The notes under the pieces: generated by a model
The model's input: only the letters and a program-made list of their open reading frames with translations
Told to the model about the DNA's origin: nothing
Database searches by the model: none
NCBI GenBank assembly: GCA_934090595.1
Contig: CAKOJO010000073.1
Coordinates: forward strand, 1 to 5,371
DNA: 5,371 nucleotides
Direction of reading: 5' to 3'
DNA from: an uncultured Bacilli bacterium
GTDB lineage: Bacteria; Bacillota_I; Bacilli_A; RF39; UBA660
Shown: in pieces, positions 1 through 5,344 of the stretch
Layout: each line of letters opens with the position of its first letter
Position numbering within the stretch: the stretch's first letter is position 1
Program-made: the position numbers and the translations under genes

Positions 1-6
1 TTGTCA

Positions 7-36
7 ACAACCCTGCACTCAAAGTGCAGGGCTTGT
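7..36 (-). repeat. IS right-end hairpin, outermost, with bulged base
   Basis: A perfect 9-bp stem CCCTGCACT/AGTGCAGGG (11-19 with 23-31) encloses a 3-base loop. Four more pairs (7-10 with 33-36) extend it past a single unpaired base at 32. A stem with a bulged base near the cleavage end fits the hairpins that TnpA recognises in the IS200/IS605 family (as in IS608). It may also slow transcription leaving tnpA, but only a weak T-rich tract follows on the minus strand, so I do not call it a terminator. Confidence 0.75.
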
Positions 37-40
37 GTTT

Positions 41-55
41 ACTGCTGAAAGCAGT
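41..55 (-). repeat. IS right-end hairpin, middle
   Basis: ACTGCT and AGCAGT pair perfectly over 6 bp around a 3-base loop (TTC on the minus strand). It lies between the outer hairpin and the hairpin that contains the tnpA stop codon. All three share the 3-base loop size. Its role is unknown: it may be a subterminal structural element or a remnant of a duplicated end. Confidence 0.6.
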
Positions 56-60
56 TTATA

Positions 61-73
61 TGACTAAAAGTCA
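61..73 (-). repeat. IS right-end hairpin overlapping the tnpA stop
   Basis: TGACT and AGTCA pair over 5 bp around a TTT loop on the minus strand. The TGA of the stem is the tnpA stop codon (71-73), so the end of the coding sequence and the start of the right-end structure share bases. The stem is short, and on its own it would be weak evidence. Its value lies in being the third in a row. Confidence 0.45.
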
Positions 74-490
74 ATTTGTTATTTTAAATGTTTTTTCTAT
101 ATCATCTGTTTGATCTTCTATATATGCCTTTATTATTTCTTGTGTCACTGTTCCTACACTTCTACAAAAATACCCTGGACTCCATAAATGTTGTCCCCAA
201 TACTTTCTTTTTAATACATTGAACTCTTCTTGCAATATCTTTGAACTTCTTCCCTTTAGATATTGAACCAGTTTTGATGGCGCTATTGTCGGCGGACAAC
301 TTACTAACAAATGCACATGATTTCTTGTTATATTTCCTCGTATAATAGTTATCCCTCGGGCAACACATCCCTGCATTAATAATACTCTTAATCTTTGTGC
401 TACTTTACCATTTAATACTTCGTATCTATATTTTGTTGTCCAAACTATATGATATTGTATATCATATTGTGTATGACTTCCTTTTCTCAT
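71..490 (-). CDS. tnpA: IS200-type HUH (Y1) transposase TnpA
   Basis: This 139-residue protein is a single-strand DNA transposase that cuts and joins the transposon's top strand through a 5'-phosphotyrosine intermediate, probably as a dimer. Counting from the chosen start, the HUH metal motif HVHLLV places His58 and His60. The catalytic Tyr123 and the metal-binding Gln127 lie in KAYIEDQ, with the same Tyr/Gln spacing as IS608 TnpA (Y127, Q131). The WSPGYFCRSVG stretch before them is typical of the family. Length is normal and there is no frameshift, so it may be active. The frame is open upstream to 532, but I chose ATG at 490 because an AGGGG ribosome site sits 6 bases before it. In addition, the longer start at 532 would lie inside the promoter spacer, upstream of the -10 box. 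The TGA stop (71-73) falls in the first right-end hairpin. Confidence 0.95.
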   Translation of the reverse strand: MRKGSHTQYDIQYHIVWTTKYRYEVLNGKVAQRLRVLLMQGCVARGITIIRGNITRNHVHLLVSCPPTIAPSKLVQYLKGRSSKILQEEFNVLKRKYWGQHLWSPGYFCRSVGTVTQEIIKAYIEDQTDDIEKTFKITN

Positions 491-515
491 CCAAATCCCC
501 TGCCCTTGGCTAACT

Positions 516-544
516 ATTATACTACAAGACAATTAATTTGTCAG
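516..544 (-). promoter_or_regulatory. tnpA promoter inside the IS left end
   Basis: On the minus strand, CTGACA (544-539) is separated by exactly 17 bases from a perfect TATAAT (521-516). The -35 box matches consensus at five of six positions. Transcription would begin near 509, giving a leader of only about 20 bases before the ATG at 490. A GACAA/TTGTC inverted repeat (528-542, 5-base loop) overlaps the -35 box and spacer. It could be chance or an operator. The promoter points through tnpA toward base 1, so read-through would enter whatever lies beyond the element. Confidence 0.7.
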
Positions 545-562
545 CCAGTTCTAAAAGAATTT

Positions 563-578
563 ACGCGCTAAAGCACGT
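563..578 (-). repeat. Probable IS left-end hairpin with a G-T wobble
   Basis: On the tnpA-coding strand ACGTGC (578-573) pairs with GCGCGT (568-563) around a TTTA loop. The six pairs include one G-T wobble. The opposite strand would have an A-C mismatch there, so the structure is better on the strand that IS200-type TnpA is expected to process. This is the best candidate for the left-end recognition hairpin. It overlaps the last codons and stop of the truncated gene at 568-1170. Confidence 0.5.
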
Positions 579-1170
579 GGCCTGGTACCAGGGGTTTAAC
601 ATAGTCAATTAGATTAGTTACTACTACTGACACTTCTTTTTTTATATCGTCATTAGAAATAATTACTTTAGCATTTCCTTTGGTATTACTATTCATAACA
701 TCATTACTAATTGATACAACATTATAATCAGATGATTTTAATAAAATATCATTTTTACCAAGTTCAACTACATCATATTTTATTTTAGAAGTATCTTTTT
801 CCGCTAAAAAATAAGTATCTTTTTTAACAACAATATCAAGAACTTTATTAAGTTTATACTCATTTACTATATCATTTTCTTTTAAATAAACATGATAACT
901 ACCGGAATCTTTCACTTCATACAAGCATTTTTTATTAACTACTTTTTTAAACTTCATTTCTTTTTTATTTTCTTCTTTTGAAACAGCACAATATAAATTG
1001 TCACTATCTCCAGAAACATCTAACGTAAGCATATAATCTTTATAATTATTATAAGTAACATTAGTATCTTTAAGTTCAGCAACTTCTCTATAAAAATAAA
1101 AATATAATCCAATCAAAGATAATCCAAGTATAAAAAATACAAAAGATATTACATATAATTTCCTACTCAT
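568..1170 (-). CDS. Membrane-anchored protein with Ig-like domains, probably truncated by the IS
   Basis: This 200-residue product starts with ATG after a strong AGGTGG ribosome site (1175-1180). Residues about 6-28 form one hydrophobic helix preceded by Arg/Lys, a likely signal anchor with the rest outside the cell. Residues about 44-112 alternate like a beta-sandwich and hold two cysteines (Cys61, Cys82) that could form a disulfide. Residues about 115-187 resemble a bacterial Ig-like (BIG-type) repeat, with an ELGKNDILLKSSDYNVVSI stretch and a later KGNAKVII. The reading frame then enters the IS left end: residues 192-200 (KPLVPGHVL) and the TAG stop are probably transposon-derived. Ig-like stalks of this kind often precede a C-terminal enzymatic or wall-binding domain, and none is present here. 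The specific function is not recognised. It has its own promoter and is separated from topA by a terminator. I am confident it is a gene and less sure that it is broken. Confidence 0.8.
   Translation of the reverse strand: MSRKLYVISFVFFILGLSLIGLYFYFYREVAELKDTNVTYNNYKDYMLTLDVSGDSDNLYCAVSKEENKKEMKFKKVVNKKCLYEVKDSGSYHVYLKENDIVNEYKLNKVLDIVVKKDTYFLAEKDTSKIKYDVVELGKNDILLKSSDYNVVSISNDVMNSNTKGNAKVIISNDDIKKEVSVVVTNLIDYVKPLVPGHVL
581..592. repeat. Perfect 12-base palindrome at the IS left boundary
   Basis: CCTGGTACCAGG is its own reverse complement and sits 2 bases outside the left-end hairpin. It is GC-rich within an AT-rich region. It may belong to the transposon left end or to the target next to the insertion point. 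The sequence alone does not decide which. Confidence 0.55.
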
Positions 1171-1191
1171 TCTACCACCTATTATACTTAG

Positions 1192-1220
1192 ATTATAACT
1201 TTAAATATTTAAAAAAGCAA
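1192..1220 (-). promoter_or_regulatory. Promoter of the Ig-like membrane protein gene
   Basis: TATAAT (1197-1192) is preceded at 17 bases by TTGCTT (1220-1215), a weak -35 box matching three of six positions. Transcription would start near 1185, leaving room for the AGGTGG ribosome site at 1175-1180. It lies just downstream of the topA terminator, which supports independent transcription. Confidence 0.5.
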
Positions 1221-1221
1221 T

Positions 1222-1247
1222 AAAAAAAGTACCTAAGTACTATTTTT
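1222..1247 (-). terminator. Rho-independent terminator of topA
   Basis: The stem AGTAC/GTACT (1228-1232 with 1237-1241) has a 4-base loop. It is flanked by an A run on one side and a T run on the other, so after one mismatch the stem can lengthen by A-T pairs. On the minus strand the hairpin is followed by a T tract (1228-1222). It overlaps the topA stop codon (1240-1242). The symmetry means it could also work on the plus strand, but no plus-strand gene is visible. The stem is short and GC-poor, as is usual in such genomes. Confidence 0.65.
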
Positions 1248-3264
1248 CATATTCACAAGAAGAACAAACTATCTTATCTTTCTTTTCTAAAAGAATACTA
1301 TTACACTTAGGACACCTTTCATTTATAGGTTTATCCCAAAAAGCTGTATTACATTTAGGAAAATTATTACATCCATAAAATATTTTTCCTCTTTTAGTTT
1401 TTCTTTCTACTATTTTCCCATCACAATTAGGACAATCACATATTTCAATAATCTTTTTTTCCTCTTTTTTAATATATTTACATTCAGGATAATTACTACA
1501 AGCAGTAAAATCTCCATATTTACCTTTTCTAATTACAAGAGGACTATTACATAATGGACAAGATTCTCCAGTCTTTTCTGGTTCTTTCTTTTCCATTTCA
1601 CTAAATGCAGTTTTTACAAGAGGTTCAAATTCTTTATAGAAACTATCAAGCATTTCATTCCATACTTCTTTTCCTTCAGCAATCTTATCAAGATCATCTT
1701 CCATTTTAGCAGTATATTCAACATTAATAATATTAGAGAAAAACTCTTGAAGCTTATGAGTAGTTAAAATACCTATTTCAGTAGGTTTAAACTTTTTATC
1801 CTCAAGTAAAACATAACCTCTTTCTTTTAATGTATCAATAATCTTAACATAAGTTGAAGGTCTACCAATGCCTAACTCTTCAAGTTCCTTAATTAGTTTA
1901 GCTTCAGTATATCTAGGTTTTGGCTTAGTAAAATGTTGCTCATCCACTATCTCATTAGCAATAACTATATTAGTATTATAATTTTCTAAATCAGGCAATA
2001 TTTTTTCTTCAGTAGCCTCATAATCTTTATACACTTTTAAGTAACCATCAAAAGTTATAATAGAACCAGTTGTCTTAAACTGATAATTATTATTATTCAA
2101 AATAATTGTAGTAGTAAGAGCCTTAGCATCAATCATTAAAGAAGCAAGAGCTCTAAAATAAATTAACTTATATAACTTATATTCATCTTCAGATAAGTAC
2201 TTTTTAACCTTATCAGGACTCTTATTAATATCGGTTGGTCTAATAGCCTCATGCGCATCTTGAACATTTTCTTTATTTTTAGTTTGTTTTACATAACCAA
2301 CATACTCTTTTCCATAGTTATCATTAATATACTTATAAGTATTTTTAATAAACTCATCACTAAGTCTTATAGAGTCTGTTCTCATATAAGTAATTAACCC
2401 AGTCGTTTCATTTTCTAACTCAACACCTTCATATAATTTTTGAGCAATAGACATAGTCTTCTTACCAGGAAAATTATATTTATTTGATGCATCTTGTTGA
2501 AGAGTTGATGTTGTATAAGGGGGTTTTGCCTTTTTGTTTTTATCTTTTTTATCTATACTTTCTATTTCAAAAGTTTTAGACAATTTATCTAAAATATCAT
2601 TCTTTTCTTTTTCAGTCTTAATTTCAATATCCTTATGGTCATATTGAAATAGTTTAGATTCAAAGTCATTAAAAATTGCAGTAATAGTATAATACTCTTC
2701 AGGAATAAAAGCATTAATTTCTTCTTCACGATCTACAATTAATTTAAGCGCCACTGATTGTACTCTTCCAGCAGACTTACCACCAGTTTTAGATTGCATT
2801 AACTTCGATAATCTAAAACCAATTATACGATCCAGAATTCTTCTTGATTCTTGAGACTTAACCAAATCATCATCAATCTTTCTAGGATGATTAAAAGCAT
2901 CACGTACTTTATCTTTAGTTATTTCATTGAATACTACTCTATCATATTTATCGTCTTTTAACTTCAAAGCATCTTTCAAATGCCATGCAATTGCTTCTCC
3001 TTCACGGTCGGGATCGGAAGCTAAGTATACTAAATTACTCTCTTTAGCAAGCTTCTTTAACTCAGTTACAACACTTTTCTTACCTTTGATTATTTCATAA
3101 TTAGGTTTAAAACCATCATCTACATCAACACCAAAGCCGAATTTACCAGTTGTTGCTAAGTCTCTAATATGACCTTTTGAAGATACTACTTTATAATCAT
3201 CACCTAGATATTTTTCAATTGTTTTACTCTTACTAGGTGATTCCACGATTACTAAATTTTTCAT
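1240..3264 (-). CDS. topA: DNA topoisomerase I (type IA)
   Basis: This 674-residue enzyme relaxes negatively supercoiled DNA by transient single-strand cleavage through a 5'-phosphotyrosine. The N-terminal TOPRIM domain shows VESPSKSKTI with Glu8 and the acidic triad Asp84, Asp86 and Glu88 in SDPDREGEA. GRVQSVALKLIVDRE (166-180) is a conserved core motif. The catalytic tyrosine is Tyr293 with Arg295 in GLITYMRTDS, followed by DAHEAIRPT (336-344) and GIGRPSTY (465-472). The C-terminus has three zinc ribbons: Cys569/572/589/595, Cys611/614/632/638, and a short one at Cys651/654/667/670. All key residues are present and the length is normal for Bacillota. The ATG start at 3264 follows GAGGG by 10 bases. 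It has its own promoter upstream and a terminator at its stop. In Bacillus, sucCD and dprA lie between rnhB and topA; here they are absent. Confidence 0.98.
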   Translation of the reverse strand: MKNLVIVESPSKSKTIEKYLGDDYKVVSSKGHIRDLATTGKFGFGVDVDDGFKPNYEIIKGKKSVVTELKKLAKESNLVYLASDPDREGEAIAWHLKDALKLKDDKYDRVVFNEITKDKVRDAFNHPRKIDDDLVKSQESRRILDRIIGFRLSKLMQSKTGGKSAGRVQSVALKLIVDREEEINAFIPEEYYTITAIFNDFESKLFQYDHKDIEIKTEKEKNDILDKLSKTFEIESIDKKDKNKKAKPPYTTSTLQQDASNKYNFPGKKTMSIAQKLYEGVELENETTGLITYMRTDSIRLSDEFIKNTYKYINDNYGKEYVGYVKQTKNKENVQDAHEAIRPTDINKSPDKVKKYLSEDEYKLYKLIYFRALASLMIDAKALTTTIILNNNNYQFKTTGSIITFDGYLKVYKDYEATEEKILPDLENYNTNIVIANEIVDEQHFTKPKPRYTEAKLIKELEELGIGRPSTYVKIIDTLKERGYVLLEDKKFKPTEIGILTTHKLQEFFSNIINVEYTAKMEDDLDKIAEGKEVWNEMLDSFYKEFEPLVKTAFSEMEKKEPEKTGESCPLCNSPLVIRKGKYGDFTACSNYPECKYIKKEEKKIIEICDCPNCDGKIVERKTKRGKIFYGCNNFPKCNTAFWDKPINERCPKCNSILLEKKDKIVCSSCEYEK

Positions 3265-3286
3265 GATATCACATCCCTCGTAATAA

Positions 3287-3315
3287 TTTATACATTAATT
3301 TTTAAAATATGTCAA
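3287..3315 (-). promoter_or_regulatory. Near-consensus promoter of topA
   Basis: On the minus strand a perfect TTGACA (3315-3310) is followed after exactly 17 bases by TATAAA (3292-3287), five of six to consensus. Transcription would start near 3280, just ahead of the GAGGG ribosome site. The whole rnhB-topA gap (3265-3353) contains this promoter and no convincing terminator for rnhB, so topA may also receive read-through. Supercoiling control of topA is known in other bacteria, but nothing here shows it directly. Confidence 0.8.
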
Positions 3316-3353
3316 TCATTTTTTATATGATTTTAAAACACCAAGATACTCTT

Positions 3354-4355
3354 TTATTTGTTATTATATTTTTCTATATAGTCTCTTACAGGTCCATATG
3401 AGTTTCTATGTTGTTTCAGTATACCATGTTTTTCTATAGCATCAAGATGATCTTTTGTAGGATATCCTTTGTTATTTTTAAAGTTATATTCTGGATACTC
3501 TTTATCAAGTTCATACATCATTTTATCTCTTGTTACTTTTGCTATGACTGATGCTGCAGCGATTGTTTGCGATTTAAAGTCTCCTTTTATAATTGATGTT
3601 GTTGGAATATCTATATCTAATTTCATAGCATCTATTAATATATGTTCTGGTTTAATACTTAAATTATTTATAGCTTCTTTCATAGCAAGTTTTGTTGCTT
3701 CATATATATTTACTTCATCAATTATATTATTGTCTATTACCCCTATTCCGATAGCTAATGCATCTTTTTTTATGATATCATAGTAATAATCTCTTTTCTT
3801 TTCGGATAATTTCTTTGAATCAGTAAGTCCTTTTAAAACATAATCTTTAGGAAGGATAACTGCAGATGCTACAACCGGCCCAATTAATGGTCCTCTTCCT
3901 ACTTCGTCAACTCCAGCGATTAGAGTTATATTATTTTTATATAATTCTTTTTCATATCTCATGTTATCTAAACTACATAAATATAAATCTATTGCTTTTA
4001 TATCTTTAATATCTTTTTTTCTATTTAATTCTTTTTTAATACTCATAATACTTTCTAAGTCTTGACAATAATAATTGTCTATAAGTTCTTTTTTAATATT
4101 TAAATCTAAATTACTTATTTCAAATACATCATATTTAATTGTTTCTATATTATTTTCATATATCGAGTTATATTTTTGTCTTAATCTAGAAAAAGAATCA
4201 GAACTGATAGATATATTTATATTATTTGTTTCTTTTTTTATATTGTGCATTACAAGTGATGAACCCATCGAAACAACAAACTCATTCTTATCTAATTCTA
4301 ATTCATTTAGTTTATCTAGTATTTGTTCTTTATTTAACATCTTCGAATCTATCAA
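3354..4355 (-). CDS. rnhB: Ribonuclease HII with an extra N-terminal nucleotidyltransferase-like domain
   Basis: RNase HII cleaves RNA in RNA-DNA hybrids and starts removal of single ribonucleotides from DNA. The C-terminal domain (about 143-333) is a clear match: GVDEVGRGPLIGPV gives Asp150 and Glu151, ILIDAM gives Asp242, and KVTRDKMM gives Asp277, completing the DEDD site. GRG (153-155) and the tyrosine of KGYPT (Tyr298) fit the hybrid-sensing residues. At 333 residues it is well above the family's usual 200-260. Residues about 1-125 resemble a minimal nucleotidyltransferase: VVSMGSSLVMHNI followed by TNNINISIS, where active relatives have an Asp-x-Asp, and then a LNRKKDIKDI tail. The acidic pair reads Asn-x-Asn, so this domain is probably inactive. 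The start is TTG at 4355, supported by AAAGGA 7 bases upstream. ATG at 4340 has no well-placed ribosome site. It overlaps rbgA by 26 bases. The RNase call is firm; the N-terminal fold is an inference. Confidence 0.95.
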   Translation of the reverse strand: MIDSKMLNKEQILDKLNELELDKNEFVVSMGSSLVMHNIKKETNNINISISSDSFSRLRQKYNSIYENNIETIKYDVFEISNLDLNIKKELIDNYYCQDLESIMSIKKELNRKKDIKDIKAIDLYLCSLDNMRYEKELYKNNITLIAGVDEVGRGPLIGPVVASAVILPKDYVLKGLTDSKKLSEKKRDYYYDIIKKDALAIGIGVIDNNIIDEVNIYEATKLAMKEAINNLSIKPEHILIDAMKLDIDIPTTSIIKGDFKSQTIAAASVIAKVTRDKMMYELDKEYPEYNFKNNKGYPTKDHLDAIEKHGILKQHRNSYGPVRDYIEKYNNK

Positions 4356-5256
4356 AAGTAATTCCTTTTACTTTGCCTTTCTTTATATCATTTATTATTA
4401 TATCTATTACTTTATCATAGTCTATAAGACCACCTTTCATAAGACAACCTTTTTTTCTACCAATTATTTCAAAAATTTCATAAGAATCAGATGTGTCCAA
4501 AATACCATAGTCATCGATTAAAATATCTTTGTAGTATTTGGATAAAAAGTCTAATATGTAGACTGCTACGTCTTCGAGTGGTAATATTTCTTCTTTAATC
4601 GCAGTAGTACTTGCTAGATTAAATGCTACACGGTCTTGCTCTAACTTAGGCCATAATATTCCAGGCGAATCAAGTAATTCAATATTTTTACCCACTCTTA
4701 TCCAACTAAGATTTTTAGTAACACCAGGTTTATTTCCTGTTACTGTTATTTTTCTTCCTACTATTTTATTTATTAATGTTGATTTACCAGCATTTGGTAT
4801 ACCTATTACTAATGCACGTATAGTTTGTTTCTTTATTCCTTTTTCTTCTTGTTTTTTTATTTTGTCTTTTAATATTTCATTACTTAAATCAAATAAATTA
4901 TTAAGATTATCGTTTGATGTAAGATCACATTTAATTACTTTATATCCAAGTGATTCATAATATTTAGCAAACTTATCAGTTTCAGCCTTATCACATAAAT
5001 CATACTTAGTCATTATTAATATTCTAGGTTTATTAGATATTAAATCATCTATATCTATTATTTTAGAACTATATGGAATACGTGAGTCTATTACTTCATA
5101 AATTATATCTATTACATTCAAATTTTCCTTTATTAATCTTTTAGTTTTGGCCATGTGACCAGGATACCAGTTAATATTTACTTTATTTTCAGTATTATTT
5201 TCCATAATCTTTTTTTCTTTTCTTTCTTTTCTTTTTTGGTACATATCTTTTGCCAT
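4330..5256 (-). CDS. rbgA: Ribosome biogenesis GTPase RbgA (YlqF), circularly permuted
   Basis: RbgA is needed for late assembly of the 50S ribosomal subunit in Bacillus subtilis. The 308-residue product has the permuted G-motif order of the family: G4 TKYD (83-86), G5-like DLTS (111-114), G1 GIPNAGKS (152-159), G2 threonine in PGVTK (Thr180) and G3 DSPG (196-199). WYPGHMAK (30-37) carries His34, matching the conserved His9 of B. subtilis RbgA. GCLMKGGLIDYDK (270-282) matches the C-terminal RNA-binding region. Two points differ. G4 has Thr in place of Asn, a variant accepted in other GTPases such as Ffh/FtsY and dynamin. There is also a lysine/arginine-rich N-terminal extension of about 25 residues. 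I chose ATG at 5256 because AAGGTGA ends 8 bases before it; the GTG at 5268 lies inside that ribosome site. It follows a 28-residue ORF by one base and overlaps rnhB. Confidence 0.96.
   Translation of the reverse strand: MAKDMYQKRKERKEKKIMENNTENKVNINWYPGHMAKTKRLIKENLNVIDIIYEVIDSRIPYSSKIIDIDDLISNKPRILIMTKYDLCDKAETDKFAKYYESLGYKVIKCDLTSNDNLNNLFDLSNEILKDKIKKQEEKGIKKQTIRALVIGIPNAGKSTLINKIVGRKITVTGNKPGVTKNLSWIRVGKNIELLDSPGILWPKLEQDRVAFNLASTTAIKEEILPLEDVAVYILDFLSKYYKDILIDDYGILDTSDSYEIFEIIGRKKGCLMKGGLIDYDKVIDIIINDIKKGKVKGITFDRFEDVK
4363..4369 (-). promoter_or_regulatory. Ribosome binding site that selects the TTG start of rnhB
   Basis: AAAAGGA on the minus strand lies inside the end of rbgA and 7 bases before TTG at 4355. 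That spacing is ideal for TTG and far too long (22 bases) for the alternative ATG at 4340. It therefore supports a TTG start and a 26-base overlap with rbgA, a layout that favours translational coupling. Confidence 0.65.
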
Positions 5257-5257
5257 T

Positions 5258-5344
5258 TTAATCTTCACCTTCTTCTATATTTAAATACAAATTTATTTCT
5301 TCTTTAATATTACTAATAATATCTTTAAAATTTTTATCTAGCAT
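5258..5344 (-). CDS. Small acidic ORF of 28 residues coupled to rbgA
   Basis: A complete ORF runs from ATG at 5344 to TAA at 5258-5260 and encodes MLDKNFKDII, then SNIKEEINLYLNIEEGED. AAAGGA (5353-5358) lies 8 bases before the ATG, and an in-frame TGA two codons upstream shows that it is not the tail of a longer frame. The product is acidic (eight Asp/Glu against three Lys) and could form one amphipathic helix with an acidic end. I recognise no family. The TAA is separated from the rbgA ATG by a single base, and the rbgA ribosome site is inside this ORF. It may be a real micropeptide, a leader that sets rbgA translation, or a conserved companion protein in this lineage. Existence as a translated frame is plausible; function is unknown. 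Confidence 0.55.
   Translation of the reverse strand: MLDKNFKDIISNIKEEINLYLNIEEGED
5265..5271 (-). promoter_or_regulatory. Ribosome binding site that selects the ATG start of rbgA
   Basis: AAGGTGA on the minus strand matches the anti-Shine-Dalgarno sequence and is 8 bases from ATG at 5256. It contains the GTG at 5266-5268, so that codon is unlikely to be the start. It also lies within the last codons of the small ORF at 5258-5344, which suggests that ribosomes finishing the small ORF re-initiate on rbgA. Confidence 0.7.

Larger units (their letters stand above)
1..597 (-). mobile_element. IS200-type (IS200/IS605 family) insertion sequence, tnpA only
   Basis: The element consists of one HUH transposase gene (71-490) flanked by non-identical hairpin ends, with no tnpB and no terminal inverted repeats. 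This is the IS200 layout, in which single-stranded DNA is excised and inserted 3' of a short target. In the tnpA direction the left end holds a hairpin with a G-T wobble (578 to 563) and a palindrome (592-581). The right end holds three hairpins (73 to 7). Boundaries are inferred: in IS608 the left cleavage lies about 19 bases 5' of the hairpin foot, which would put it near 597 here. The right cleavage should be near or just beyond base 1, so the element may extend slightly out of the window. The implied length of about 600 bp is near the usual IS200 size. It lies at the truncated 3' end of the gene at 568-1170. Confidence is high for the type and low for the exact ends. Confidence 0.8.

Noticed and set aside
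162..368. Second minus-strand frame of 68 codons inside tnpA
   Set aside because: It is an out-of-frame shadow of the transposase gene, whose own frame holds all catalytic residues.
491..532. Fourteen extra codons at the start of tnpA
   Set aside because: They include the -10 box and part of the promoter spacer, so they are very unlikely to be on the mRNA. The ribosome site fits ATG at 490.
1181..1186. TATAAT just upstream of the Ig-like protein gene
   Set aside because: Transcription from it would begin within the ribosome site. The TATAAT at 1192-1197 gives a usable leader and a 17-base spacing to a -35 box.
3314..3332. AATCAT/ATGATT inverted repeat as an rnhB terminator or topA operator
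   Set aside because: It is an all-AT-type 6-bp stem with a 7-base loop and no T tract in the right place, only touching the -35 box. Repeats like this are expected by chance in such AT-rich DNA.
3469..3783. Plus-strand open frame of 104 codons
   Set aside because: It lies entirely opposite the RNase HII catalytic domain, and its hydrophobic composition is what the antisense of Lys/Asp/Ile-rich AT-rich coding sequence gives.
4075..4521. Plus-strand open frames opposite rnhB and rbgA
   Set aside because: They are antisense shadows of two well-supported genes, without a convincing ribosome site or recognisable protein.
5266..5268. GTG start for rbgA
   Set aside because: It sits inside the AAGGTGA ribosome site for the ATG at 5256 and has no suitably spaced site of its own.
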